From: Macrostomum hystrix
Taxonomy: Eukaryota > Platyhelminthes > Macrostomidae
Reading direction: 5' to 3'
Length of the DNA: 64,000 nucleotides
Assembly (NCBI GenBank): GCA_950097015.1
Contig: CATNEN010000039.1
Location: 16,772,501-16,836,500, forward strand
Shown here: positions 35,873-47,709 of the stretch, in pieces
How the letters are laid out: every line of letters starts with the position of its first letter
Position numbering within the stretch: position 1 is the first letter of the stretch
The notes under the pieces: generated by a model
The model's database searches: none
Told to the model about the DNA's origin: nothing
Seen by the model: only the letters and a program-made list of their open reading frames with translations
Position numbers and translations under genes: made by a program

Positions 35873-36662
35873 CAAAAGTAGCAAAACTATTGAGTTAAAT
35901 GTGACTATTTCATCCCATCAGCAAAAATTTTGCGGTTCACTGGGTAGCAATGATCGTTATATTTACTATGAACTCTCACAGAATCAGTTGTTAAGCCTGG
36001 TATAAGTCTCAGATGGTGGAAGAAGCAATAAAGAGTCACCAGTTATTCAAGCTTGTGTCGAAAAAAAATTGACGCGTTAAAGATGACGATAATATCAGTT
36101 GCACTAAACAAAATGATAATGATATTAACAAAATTGATCTAAAAAATTGAATATTTAATAAATTATTGCATGATTATTTGTTACCTGTGCGACCGAAAAT
36201 GTTTCAGAGAGACAACAAATAAATTCAAGCAGTAAACTAACTAGCAGAAACTCAGTACTTATGCTAGACAATAGAAACAAGGAGCAAAACAAGATTAGCA
36301 AGCAAATAAAACAAAACGTGAATTCAACAAATCCTGCCTACTCTCGATTCGCATACGCTACTTCAAGTAGGCGGGAAGGAAAAAACAGGAAGTCGTTTTT
36401 TAAATAAGGAAAAAACAGGTCTCATATTGCCGCTCTTGACAACATGAACAAAAAACAAAAAAATGAATCCAATGCAGCATTGCCTCAGAAATTTCGCAGC
36501 TCCTTTCAAGTTACGATTCAGATTTGATTTACAATTCGACTTTTGTTTCATAAGCAAACAAGCGGCCTAATAAACAGATGCCAGAGTCAGAGCAATAAAA
36601 AGAAAAGATTGAAAATTGAATTCTTTAGATAACAAATTTTAATAAGCAAATAAACAAACTGC
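35873..36662. other. Spacer downstream of the two-RRM gene
   Basis: No gene is seen. It would contain the 3' UTR of the minus-strand gene ending at 36663. Confidence 0.4.
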
Positions 36663-38613
36663 TTAGTAGGTGCCGTTACCGCTGGCTGTGTACCAGGCAG
36701 GCGGTGCTTGAACGAAGCCCCCACCGCCGCCACCGCGCTGCCTTGCATTCGGCCTATAGAACTGCTGCTGCTGCTGCTGCTGCTGATTCTGATTCTGGTA
36801 GTAGGGACGTCCGCCCCCACCAACTCCGGTGTAACCGCCGCCGCGTCCGCCCGCAAGAGGAGCGCGAACTTTTTTCTCGTTTTCGTCGGCAAATCGGATC
36901 TAAAAATAGATTCAGTATCTGTGAGATTCTCAGAGCGATGTTGCCAGGCAATGGATTAGGACGATTAAATCAGCTATAGAAATAATTGATTATTGCTCCA
37001 AAGAAACCAATTTTAAGGATAATAAATTTAAAGTTCATGGATCCCCAAGATCAAGGATCCAAAAGAACAAAGATCCATAAGATCAAGAATCGCTAAGATC
37101 AAGAATCCCTAAGATCAAGAATCCCTAAGATGAAGGATCCCTAAGATCAAGGATCCCTAAGATCATGAATCCCTAAGATCAAGGATCCCTAAGAATAAGG
37201 ATCCCTAAGATCAAGGATCCCTAAGATCAAGGATCCCTAAGATCAAGGATCCCTAAGATCAAGGATCCCTAAGATCAAGGATCCCTAAGATCAAGGATCC
37301 CTAAGAACAAAGATCCCAAAGAAAAAATATCCCTAAGATCAAGGATCCCTAAGATCAAGGATCCCTAAAATCAAGAATCCCTAAGATAAAGGATCCCTAA
37401 GATAAAGGATCCCTAAGATCAAGAATCCCTAAGATCAAGGATCCCTAAGAACAAGGATCCCTAAGAAAAAATATCCCTAAGATCAAGGATCCCTAAGATC
37501 AAGGATCCCTAAGAACAAGGATCCCTAAGAAAAAATATCCCTAAGATCAAGGATCCCTAAGATCAAGGATCCCTAAGAACAAAGATCCCTAAGAAAAAAT
37601 ATCCCTAAGATCAAGGATCCCTAAGATCAAGGATCCCTAAGAACAAGGATCCCTAAGAAAAAATATCCCTAAGATCAAGGATCCCTAAGAACAAGGATCC
37701 CTAAGAAAAAATATCCCTAAGATCAAGGATCCCTAAGATCAAGGATCCCTAAGAACAAAGATCCCTAAGATCAAGGATCCCTAAAGATCAAGGATCCCTA
37801 AGATCAAGAATCCCTAAGATCAAGGATCCCTAAGATCAAGGATCCCTAAAGATCAAGGATCCCTAAGATCAAGGATCCCTAAGAACAAAGATCCCAAAGA
37901 AAAAATATCCCTAAGATCAAGGATCCCTAAGATCAATGATCCCTAATATCAGAGTTTCAAAAAAAGTTATCATCTAAACAAAAATCAAGATACAAGGTTT
38001 CTATATACACAGAATGCGTAGAATGGGCCGATTTCCAGCAACCTACCTGCACAGGCATTGGATGCGGATCATTGGCAGACAAATTGCTGCTTCCAGGCCA
38101 GGGCCTATTATGCAATGCGTCGAGAGCAGCCTGTGCCGAGCTGTGCGTCTCAAACAGACAGAAGCCAAGTAGGCCGCGCGGAGTCACACCAGCCAGCTGC
38201 TGCTGCTGCTGCTGCTGCTGTTGCTGCTGATGGTGCAACAGTCGGCAGTTGATAATCGGTCCGAATCGTCCAAGCACCTGCTGCATAGCGTCCTCCGTAA
38301 TGCCAACAGGCAGGCAGGAGATGTGCAGCTTACAGTTTCGAGTCTCCTCGCTGCGCATCCGAGCGAAGGCCACCTTGATCGTCTTGCGACCCAGCTGGTG
38401 CCCGTTCAAAATATCTATGGCCCTAGCCGCCGCCTCGTGACTATTGTAGTCGCAGAAGCCGTAGCCATAGCTGTACCCGGTGGCATTGTTTCTACAGATC
38501 TTAACAGATTTCACGCCGGGAGCCTGAGAGTCAAATAATCTAAATAGATCTTCGTCTCTGAGCTCCTGCGGCAGGTAATTAACAATTAGATTGGTGTCCG
38601 AGTACTGCGCCAT
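36663..38613 (-). CDS. ELAV/Sxl-like RNA-binding protein with two RRMs
   Basis: Predicted RNA-binding regulator of mRNA. Two minus-strand exons inferred here: 38613-38047 and 36899-36663, joined in phase 0, giving 267 aa. RRM1 (about 7-85) has RNP2 LIVNYL and RNP1-like YGYGFCDY, and ends TIKVAFARMRSEE as in ELAV/Sxl. RRM2 (about 90-195) has LHISCLP and a weak RNP1 (GLLGFCLFE). A poly-Gln run lies in its beta2-beta3 loop, and the domain finishes across the splice site with PVQIRFADENEKK. The C-terminus is Gly/Tyr/Gln-rich (RGGGYTG, poly-Q, RGGGGGG). No third RRM is seen, unlike ELAV and like Sex-lethal. The start Met lies 41 nt after an acceptor (TTTTCAG); the frame is open up to that acceptor, so an upstream coding exon is possible. 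Confidence 0.88.
37020..37955 (+). repeat. Minisatellite, 16-bp unit, intron of the two-RRM gene
   Basis: About 57 copies of GATCAAGGATCCCTAA, dense in BamHI-type GGATCC sites. Variants AAGAACAAGGATCC and AAGAAAAAATATCC recur in a regular pattern, giving a higher-order unit of about 64-80 bp in the centre. Confidence 0.95.
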
Positions 38614-38744
38614 GTTGCGATTCGAGAAACTGACGGACACTGCGAGTCCGGCCGCTGAAAATAGAACACGTGCGAAATAGGTTCTGATTTTAGCATTACA
38701 AAGCTGAGCAATAACTCGAAACTGTTTAATCCTATATATTGTCG

Positions 38745-39078
38745 GATAGTCCCATCAATCCTCGGATAATCCTATTAATCCTCTGATAATCCCATCTATC
38801 CTCTGAGAATCCCATCTATCCTCTGATAATCTCAACTATCATCTGATAATCCCATCCATCCTCTGATAATCCCATCTATCCTCTGAGAATCCCATCTATC
38901 TTCTAATAATCTCAACTATCATCTGATAATCCCATCTATCCTCTGATAATCCTATCCATCCTCTGATAATCCCATCTATCCTCTGATAACCCCATCCATC
39001 CTCTGATAATATCATCTATCCTCTGATAATCTCATCTATCCTCTGATAATCCCATGTGTCCTCTGATAATCCAATGCA
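38745..39078 (+). repeat. Minisatellite, 20-bp unit, upstream of the two-RRM gene
   Basis: About 17 copies of CTCTGATAATCCCATCTATC with few variants. It lies directly upstream of the first recognised exon of the minus-strand gene, probably in an intron or promoter region. Confidence 0.95.
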
Positions 39079-39544
39079 TTCTGTTTTTACTTTTGGTAAA
39101 TTGGTAAATTTTTTACAATGAGAAGGGAAATAATATGAACTGCTTTACTTGTATTAATGTAAATTTTTGCGAAAAAAATGCAATGAGTGACTTTATAAAT
39201 GCTTGACCAGTTGGAAAATATTCGCTTATAAAAATTCGGTTTTATTATAAAAGTACAAATTAATTTAAATGCTGATAAATCTTTGAGCTGTTAAATTATT
39301 CAAGCCGTACATAAAACAGTTAACAGGGGTTAAAAATCTTTTTTTAATCCAATTTAAACGCATAAATAAGTTTATATCAAATCGAAAATAATTAAAATGC
39401 CATTGATTACGCATGAAACAAACTTTCTTTCATTGCAAATTAATTTATACGCATACTAAATAGAACCAGGCTTAAAAAAAATTAAAAGAAATTTTTTTTT
39501 ATATAATGAATTCTAATGCTTGAAGTCATGCAAAAAAATTAAGT
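39079..39544. other. AT-rich spacer, no gene seen
   Basis: Runs of A and T; no conserved reading frame. Confidence 0.5.
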
Positions 39545-40880
39545 TGCAGACACCTCAGATCCCAAATCTCAGACACCTCAGATCCCAAATCTTAGACACC
39601 TCAGATCCCAAATCTCAGACACCTCAGATCCCAAATCTCAGACACCTCAGATCCTTGGTCTTAGACACCTCAGATCCCCAAGTCTCAGACATCTCAGATC
39701 CCTAGTTAAGAGATCTCAGATCCTAAGCCTCAGACACCTCAGATCCCTAGTCTCAGACACCTCAGATACAATGTCTCCAGACAACTCAGATCCCAAGTCT
39801 CAGACATCTCAAATCCCTAGTTAAGAGATCTCAGATCCTAAGCCTCAGACACCTCAGATCCCTAGTCTCAGACACCTCAGATACAATGTCTCCAGACAAC
39901 TCAGATCCCAAGTCTCAGACACCTCTGATCCCTAGTCTCAGACACCTCAGATACAATGTCTCCAGACAACTCAGATCCCAAGTCTCAGACATCTCAAATC
40001 CCTAGTCTCAGACACCTCAGATACAATGTCTCCAGACAACTCAGATCCCAAGTCTCAGACATCTCAAATCCCTAGTTAAGAGATCTCAGATCCTAAGCCT
40101 CAGACACCTCAGATCCCTAGTCTCAGACACCTCAGATACAATGTCTCCAGACAACTCAGATCCCAAGTCTCAGACACCTCTGATCCCTAGTCTCAGACAC
40201 CTCAGATACAATGTCTCCAGACACCTTAGATCCCAATTCTCAGACACCTTAGATCCCTAGTCTCAGAACCTCATTTCCAAATCTCAGACACCTCAAATCC
40301 TTGGTCTTAGACACCTCAGATCACAAGTCTCAGACACCTCAGATCCCTAGTTAAGAGATATCAGATCCTAAGCCCCAGACACCTCAGATCCCTAGTCTCA
40401 GACACCTCAGATCCCAATTCTTAGACACCTCAAATCCTTAGTCTTAGACACCTCAAATCCTTGGTCTTAGACACCTCAAATCCTTGGTCTTAGACATCTC
40501 AGATCCCAAGTCTCAGACACCTCAAATCCTTGGTCTTAGACACCTCAGAAGATCCTAAAGCCTCAGGCACCTCAAATCCTTGGTCTTAGACACCTCAAAG
40601 CCTTGGTCTCAGACACCTTAGATCCCAATTCTCAGACACCTCAAATCCTTGGTCTTAGACACCTCAGAAGATCCTAAAGCCTCAGGCACCTCAAATCCTT
40701 GGTCTTAGACACCTCAAAGCCTTGGTCTCAGACACCTTAGATCCCAATTCTTAGACACCTCAAATCCTTGGTCTTAGACACCTCAGATCCTAAAGCCTCA
40801 GACACCTCAGATACCAAGTCTCAGACACCTCAGACCCCCAGTCTCAGACACCTCAGATCCTTGGTCTCAGACACCTGAGA
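39545..40880 (+). repeat. Minisatellite, 23-bp unit, at the 3' end of ORC2
   Basis: About 58 copies of CTCAGACACCTCAGATCCCA plus AGT. Longer higher-order blocks of about 115-140 bp containing GTTAAGAGATCTCAGATCC and ATACAATGTCTCCAGACAAC repeat in the left half, while the right half is dominated by AAATCCTTGGTCTTAG. The array reaches to within about 10-15 bp of the ORC2 stop codon. Confidence 0.95.
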
Positions 40881-40889
40881 TTCTATCAA

Positions 40890-42414
40890 TCAGAGGTCGC
40901 AATCGTCACCGAACGCGGCAAGAAACTGTGTGAGAGTTTCGGCAGCCAGTGGCACCACGGCAGAGTCGCCAGCCTGTCCGGCAGCATCGAAGCGCAGCCG
41001 GACAAGGCCGTGATCTCGAAACTCTCTCAGGTGAGCGTGCAGGGTCAGTTCCGAAGTGACCAGCATACCATCTCGGCAGGCCGTATAGATCTCGTCTAAT
41101 GGCCAGGGCTCGCCGGGTCGCTCCAATTGCCGCCTGGCTAGCATAACAAACAGTTCCCGGGCATTGTGGGTTAATGAGGCCATGAGGTGACGCAAGCCAG
41201 ACAGTTGCAAAGCTGCCGAGCCTGACTCGCCGGAGCAACCTCCTACGGCGCTGTCAACATATTCAACGGCGCGTCCCGTATGCGCCGAACTAGTTGGCAG
41301 CTCTTCAACGTATGGTCTCATCGGCATAGGCAGCGGGCACCAGAGGCTGGCCATGCGGGTTAGTCGGCCCCTGTCCCACAGCAGCTGGCAGAGTCGATGA
41401 TCTAGGCTGGCTATCATGCGAACAGCCGGCGATGCCACCAGAGACACCAGGGCTTCAATGGCTTTGTCTGTGCGCAACTGTGGCCCGTCGAGACTGTGGA
41501 ACTGAATTGGGAAAATCAACACGGAAATCCAGAACACGGGCTTCAACTTTCCGCTCTATCCTATGAAACAGCTTCCAGAATCACAAGGCATCAGCATCAT
41601 CGGGATATTTAACGATTATCGTCAAGGTGTCTGGTGGCAAAACCACCAATGTATGCATGATTTTTGTGCTCATAAAATTTCATGTTGAACATGAGTTATT
41701 CGGTTTGTGAGCTATCGTGAATTTGGCACTGCTGTGATGTTTTGATGACTGATTTATTGAATCATGAAACAAACAATACCAGAATATTTAACTCACCACA
41801 ATATACAGAGTCAAATCAGCATTAATTAAAGTGTCGCCAATGAGCTTAGCCATGTCAACTAATGATTTGACACCGCCTGTTGCTGACGTCACAGCAGCAT
41901 CGCCAATGAATTCATCGATTAGCGCAGTCAGGATAGCCTTGGGCGCAGCTTCCGGATGATAGCCGTCAATCTCAACGCACATCTGATCAGACAGGTGAGC
42001 CGATTTAAACTGACGCAACAGGTGGCGCTTGGAGCCCAGGCCATAGACTAGAAGACTAAAGCCGCCCAGATGCATTTGGTGCCACCAGTCAGCAAACAGA
42101 TTGTTGGCGCAGTTAAGTTCGGCAGTTGTTGGCAAATCATTGCTGGCCCCAATAGACTCAATATGCTCATTTGCTAACTGCTGCGAACTATCTTCGTCTG
42201 GTCTATTGGGCAGAGAGGCTAGAGTCTTTGTTCCCTGCTTGCGATTCGATCTACCCTTTTTACCACAGCGAGAGCTCATGGCAACGGCATTGAAATATTG
42301 ATCAGTATCTTCAGCGGCTAGACGAATGGCAGCTTCGTTTGCATCGTTTATTAGCTGAGACTGTACAAACTGTTTGTCCTCCTTCAAACAACTGACAACT
42401 GACTTAATAGGCAT
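40890..42414 (-). CDS. ORC2: Origin recognition complex subunit 2
   Basis: Subunit of the six-protein complex that marks replication origins and loads MCM helicase in the nucleus. Two minus-strand exons inferred here: 42414-41797 and 41501-40890, phase 0, giving 409 aa. The N-terminus (1-105) is poorly conserved, with a basic CGKKGRSNRKQG patch. The ORC2 core starts at about 106 with LFADWWHQMHLGGFSLLVYGLGSKR, matching the family's YGLGSK block. The second exon opens with FHSLDGPQLR (family HNLDSQMLR) and ends with a winged-helix region: LTHNARELFVMLARRQL, CRDGMLVTSELTLHAHLREFRDHGLV. Human ORC2 is 577 aa, so the N-terminal region is short here. An acceptor lies 15 nt before the ATG. The 23-bp minisatellite begins just after the stop. 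Confidence 0.92.
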
Positions 42415-42429
42415 TTTATATGTTTAAAA

Positions 42430-43610
42430 CTGCAAATTGTTTGAAAGTGAGTAATAACTACATAACAAATGCTGATGCAGCTTTAATACTATTTTGTATG
42501 AAAGTAATAGAACAGTGAAGCGAAAGCTATATTCAATATACTGTCAGTAAAGTCAAGTCATATTGTCTGCTTATATGTTATCAGTAACATATTTGAATTA
42601 ATTATCTTTAGTTTGGGACTGAATCTTAATTGCTGCACAAAAACATATTCTTAGCAAAACAGAGAATCCAAAGGCAGAAAACATAAATAAGAATAAGAAC
42701 ACATTTAAATGTTTTGGCTTTTAACTAGGCTAGGCCAAGTTAGCAACTCAGCATTTTATTCATAAGCAATTGAAAACAATTTAGGAGTATATATTAAACC
42801 CTTGCTACTGAGATAGGGCTCTGTTTAAACATTTCTTAGAAACCATTTCCACAAAAAAATCATATTGTTTAACTACACATAAAAATTGTTTTACTTCACC
42901 AATTTGTTTATTTGCACTGAAATGTTTTAATAAAGTTGTGGAGATGAGGTGCTGAGGGAATTTTTAGTATAAATACATGAGTAAAAGGCAGATGAAATTC
43001 AAAGTTTTTGTTACACTATGTTACATTTTTGAGTCATGTGAATGTTCAGGATAAGAAAGCTTGAGATAGTGAAGTCCTTGCCTTAAGTTATTTCAAGAGA
43101 CATTTAGAAAGATAAGTGAATAAAGTAAAAGGAGAGCTGTAACCCTAGATCATCTGGTAAGCCCAAGATTAACAGAATAATAATTGAAGATTGATTGAAG
43201 AGTAACTGAAGAGTGATGAAACTAGAGAAATATTGATAAAGAGCAATAAAGAAGGATATAGACAGATAAATAGTGACTGAGACTGATAAATACAGAATTA
43301 ATACAGTAATAATGTGCAAGTAAATACAAAGGATAAAACTCAGCCATATTGAACATATAATGCTACCATAACAGATACATAATGCTACCAATTTGAATTA
43401 GAAATAAGAAATACATTAAAGTAAATAACTACAACACTAACTTGCATTCTAGCCAAGCTAATAATAATGGGACCTGACTACCATATGTAGATATATTATA
43501 TACACTATACACCTTTGTGCTTTCTTATTACTGAGTTTTATTTATAAAACTCAAACATAAAAATTTGTTTAATTATTTGATAGTTTGATATAGTTTGATT
43601 TCAAAAGTAA
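42430..43610. other. AT-rich intergenic region upstream of ORC2
   Basis: No conserved frame is seen. It would include the ORC2 promoter. Confidence 0.45.
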
Positions 43611-45085
43611 AGCATACATACATGCGCAACCTCCCAAATCTTAGCCAGCCGTGCGACTTAGTTTTTGCTCTATTTACGACTTAGTTTGCTCTCATTTGCT
43701 CTCTTATTCTCTCCCCTTTTTCCTTTTCTTCACGCCTTCCTTTTTTGTCCCTTGGTCCCCCCTTTGATTTTTTTGCACTTGGTCGATTGGTTTTTGTGAC
43801 TTACCTTGCTTGGCACTCGTTTCACCCGGCCAGTTCGGCCGGGTCGGCCGGGTGTTGCGCATGTATAAAAGCATATAAAGACTAAAATGTACGCTTGTTA
43901 CATTAAAATACCATATACAAAAAAACAATAAAAACTAAATCAATTGTAACTAAACTGGAAGTCAACAAAGACTTTTACTACTAACTATGACCTCTAGATA
44001 ATAGGCCTAGGCTAATACTGACAAGGCCTATGGTTAGGCCCCTATACAACTCCTAATTATAATTTTTGCAGAAAGTCTGTCTATTTCCCAGTTTAAGCTT
44101 GTCTATTTGAATTTTTGCATTAAGTTCATGTATTGTGCCAAGCAAATGTTTTTTATGTTTTAATAGGCTAGGGCTAACTGGCTAACCTGATATTAGGCCT
44201 ACTTTCTATGAATGCCAACCTACCTCAAATGCTCAGATCACTAGCTAAATCCAGGCAAAAATTTACAACTTAAAATCAATTTAAACATCTCACATCTGGT
44301 TTAAGTCTAAAGGCAGTTCAAAAATAACACTTTGCTACATGCATGCGCAACACCCGGCCGAACCGGCCGGCTGAAAAACGGTACCTGGACACTTCGTCAT
44401 CTTACAACTTCAACATCCAGATGACGATCTGTCCAATATCTCAGAGGGTGGATGACGAAGAGCCTTAGACTTGTGGACACTTTGTCATCTATAAAACAAA
44501 AGTTTTCAAAGTTAAAACAGAACCACCCCTCCCCACCTCCTCACATCGTGTTGGCACCTATCTTTCAACTCTTATAATGAAATCAGTTTTGACACCTCTT
44601 TTTGACAATTTAGAGTTTGAAGTGTGTTCACACCTCTGCCCCACCACCCTCACTTTATTGATGACGAACTTGATTGCTTATTTGTTATTAGTAGATGACG
44701 AACAGACCAAACTTTAAAGCATCCCAATTGGCTGGATGACGAAATGTCCTACCTTCCAAATGAATGACGAAGTTGTAAGATGATGAAGTTGTAAGATGAC
44801 GAAGTGTCTAGGATCCGGGTGAAACAAGCGCCAAGCAAAGTAAGTCACAAAAACCAATCAACCAAGTGCAAAAAAATCAAAGGGGGATCAAGGTACAAAA
44901 AAGGAAGGCATGAAGAAAAGGAAAAAGGGGAGAGAAAAAGAGAGCAAATGAGCAAACTAAGTTGTAAGTAGAGCAATGAAATGAACTAAGTCGCAAATGA
45001 GAGCAAACTAAGTCATAAGTAGAGCAAAAACTAAGTCACACGGCCGGCTAAGATTTGGGAGGTTGCGCATGTATGCTTTGCTATT
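43611..45085. mobile_element. Long-TIR element (about 260-bp inverted repeats) with a nested MITE
   Basis: The left arm, 43611-43868, is the inverse of 44337-44380 joined to 44816-45082. Shared landmarks include GCATACATGCGCAACCTCCC, CCGTGCGACTTAG, TTTTTGCACTTGGT and the GC-rich block CGGCCGGGTGTTGCGCATG. The right arm is split by a 435-bp insertion at 44381-44815. The 470-bp centre (43869-44336) is AT-rich and non-coding. No transposase is seen, so this is a non-autonomous DNA element of foldback or long-TIR type; the superfamily is unknown. Confidence 0.8.
44381..44815. mobile_element. Nested MITE with about 31-bp TIRs
   Basis: The left end reads GTACCTGGACACTTCGTCAT, and the reverse complement of the right end reads GATCCTAGACACTTCGTCAT. 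Both continue CTTACAACTTC. The interior has several GATGACGAA repeats and no reading frame. It sits inside the right arm of the larger inverted-repeat element, so it inserted later. Confidence 0.75.
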
Positions 45086-46470
45086 GTTTTTCCATAGGCC
45101 CTATTTCCAGACCTTATTTTAGTCTACACTACAGCTAACTAACAAACAGCTAGGCATATTAAGAATAGTCTGATTATTTTTATCTTAGGCCTATGTAGTT
45201 ATCATAAAACTAAATCAATATACAAATTTATTATAAGCTCTTTAACATTACAACAAACTGGGAAAAACAAAGCAAAGAGAAAGTCCTAGTTCCCTGCATG
45301 AAAAGAAATAATTTAAAAGTTCATTTTATCCTAACTAAGAACTTGTTAGCTAGGCTAGCTAGACGGTAAACAAAAAGCTTTAAGGCGTTAGCTATTACAA
45401 TCAAGGGAAGTCCGAAATGCAACCTAAAGAATGAGTTCACAGCCGAGTTATAATTACAACAGGCAGTTTAACACATTTACGCCGTCGTCGCACACAAAAG
45501 ACAAAACGCTCCGTCAGTTTTTTCTTTCCGGGAAAACACGAAAGGCTAGTAAAACTAAGTCGTATTTTTAAAAATACTCTTTTTGCAGCAGTTATAAAAA
45601 AATATTTTGTCTAGTTACTGTTGTGTTGAAAATATTTTGTGTTGTGTCTGGAGCCTTTAGGACAGTATAAGTCTTAGGTTGTTTACTGATAACAAATTTA
45701 AATTCGACCTTTCCTTGTACCCGTGCCTGCCGGTGCCGGCTAGCTAGGCTAACTTATCGCGATTTTGTTACTACGCATATGATACTTCACTTTAACGTTT
45801 AAAACTATCTTTGCGTAAGAAATCTCGTATATCTGTTATTTTGCATTTGCTGTTAACACAATCCATTTATCTTTCTTGTGCATGGCTCGAGGTCGACGGA
45901 TTTGTCTGGTGGGTGGTGTTGGAAATCGGATGCATAAACATTTTGTCTAACAGACCAGATATACCTATTCTTACATACTTAAGCAGCAGTTCTTTTCTAA
46001 ACTTCGTCTCATTATATTTTGAATTTTACTATTACAAGCTGTAGAGTGTTGCATAGTGTTTGCAACTAATTTACTCAATTTCGCTACTGTACTGTACTGC
46101 CTTAGGCCTAACTGAAATTTGTTTTGTAATTCGTCATCACTTATAAGAAAGTGCAGTAAGCACTATCTATTAATATATTACTGTAAAAAGCCTAAGTATA
46201 CAAATTTTTAAGTTTGAGCTTTCTAGATAACCCTCTTAGTATGACATTGACTACAGTATGATTGTCAGTTATAGTATTTTTTAATTTGAAACTAAAAAAT
46301 CTGTAGATTGTACATACCATGAGCTTACATTTAACCTCAGAAAGTTTCAATAGGCCTTATCTATATAACTTAATTAAGTGTAAACTAAGCAGAAGCTACA
46401 TTTCTATGAAATTTGTGATAAAAACTTTTTTGATAAGACAGAAAATGTATCTGCCTTCATTTACTTTGGA
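45086..46470. other. AT-rich intergenic region, no gene seen
   Basis: Only short non-conserved frames. TAGGCCTA-like motifs are frequent, as elsewhere in the non-coding DNA of this window. Confidence 0.45.
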
Positions 46471-46478
46471 GGCTGATA

Positions 46479-46769
46479 GGCGATTTCTTAGTTTCCCGCG
46501 TTAAATTATTTTTTTTTGCTTTTTCCATCGGGAGCTGACTGTCCTCTTTGACACGTACCTGCAAGAGTACATGTGGCGCCGCCAGTTTCCGCACAAGCAG
46601 TTTGGCAACATCATGTTCTGGATTGTGTACTACTACCCCGCTGTCTGACATCCCTGACATCCTATCTATGGCCCCTGGACTTTTATATATGGACTTGGAC
46701 TTCTTATTGCTTAATTGCTTATTGCTTGGACTTACAAAATAATTTAACGCGGGAAACTAAGAAATCGCC
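46479..46769. mobile_element. Merlin-like deletion derivative with perfect TIRs and 8-bp TSD
   Basis: Two perfect 34-bp inverted repeats begin GGCGATTTCTTAGTTTCCCG at 46479 and, inverted, at 46769. Both flanks carry the same 8 bp, GGCTGATA (46471-46478 and 46770-46777). The 223-bp interior contains a short coding remnant that resembles the C-terminus of IS1595/ISXO2-type transposases, the domain used by Merlin elements, which make 8-9 bp duplications. The element is too short to be autonomous. Confidence 0.85.
46532..46648 (+). pseudogene. C-terminal fragment of an IS1595/Merlin-type transposase
   Basis: A 38-codon frame ends at TGA (46646-46648). Its sequence includes YLQEYMWRRQF and HKQFGNIMFWI, which resembles the conserved end of the ISXO2-like DDE domain (a hydrophobic stretch, then E-F/Y-M-W-R). 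No catalytic residues remain. GC content is clearly higher than in the AT-rich surroundings. The family call is from motif memory and needs a profile search. Confidence 0.6.
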
Positions 46770-46777
46770 GGCTGATA

Positions 46778-47687
46778 CCCTACCCTACAGTATAGCTTAT
46801 ACTTCTACATGCAACTCACTGTAGAACTACCAAGGGAGGAACACAAACACTAACTCTTAAGAACATAGACCAAGTTTTTGATGCTTATTTTCTAAAAGAC
46901 AAATCAAGTCACCAGCTCTTCAGACCATCAAGATATTTAATGGTTGTGGCCAAAGGTCAGATTTTTCACATAAGCGCTAGTGCATTTCCCTAATGCTGTT
47001 AACATTCTGGCACTGCCCAAAAATTCCAGGGGTGTCAGTACCCCCTTAGTCTAAAAACTGGTAGCAAAATGGCTTGGTAGTTGTACTTTTAAAGCATTTA
47101 AAAGGCTAGCTTTTTAGGATTTACATATACTTAAGTTTATACCTTGTCTAGGACTTTTTGTAAAAAACAGTTGATGTATCCATATTCCTCAAGTAACTAA
47201 ATATTAACCAAATAAGCTAAATTGTTCTCATCAAATACCTAAAATCTAAATGCAATTGCTTAGTTTATATTTCGCTATTGATGTCTAAGATTTGCAAAAA
47301 GTAGCATATAGCAGCATGTGGGGCTACTAAATCAAGTTTTGATTTTGAAAAACATTTAAGCTGTAAAAATTGTACATAATTTATAATTTAGTATAGGTGG
47401 TGTTATTTGTAGTGTTATTAGTACTTGTAAGTGCTTATATCAAGTATTTTTAATCCGGGAAAGCTTAAAGCTGTGTAACTCAAATCTTCACTTCACTAAG
47501 CTGTAGATTAGTTAATTTGTACGGTAGTACACAAACTATTGTAACTTGTGTGGGTGTAGTTGCCTCCTCAGTCCATGGACTGAAAGGCTGTACACAGAGT
47601 CTTACAGAAGTACATTTAAAATAGCTGCTGCAGTAAATCTGTCTGTAATTTCGTCAAACTTACATTCAAATTATTTTTTGTTTCCAG
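46778..47687. other. Upstream region of the universal stress protein gene
   Basis: No gene is seen. 47548-47605 is a decayed copy of the SINE 3' part (shared GTGGGTGTAG, CAGTCCATGGACTGAA, GTACACAG). The region ends in an acceptor (TTTTGTTTCCAG at 47676-47687) 22 nt before the ATG. Confidence 0.5.
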
Positions 47688-47709
47688 CTTGAATTTTTGC
47701 AATTAAATC

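Noticed and set aside
45811-46044. 77-codon hydrophobic frame
   Set aside because: AT-rich, no conserved motif, no splice context; consistent with chance.
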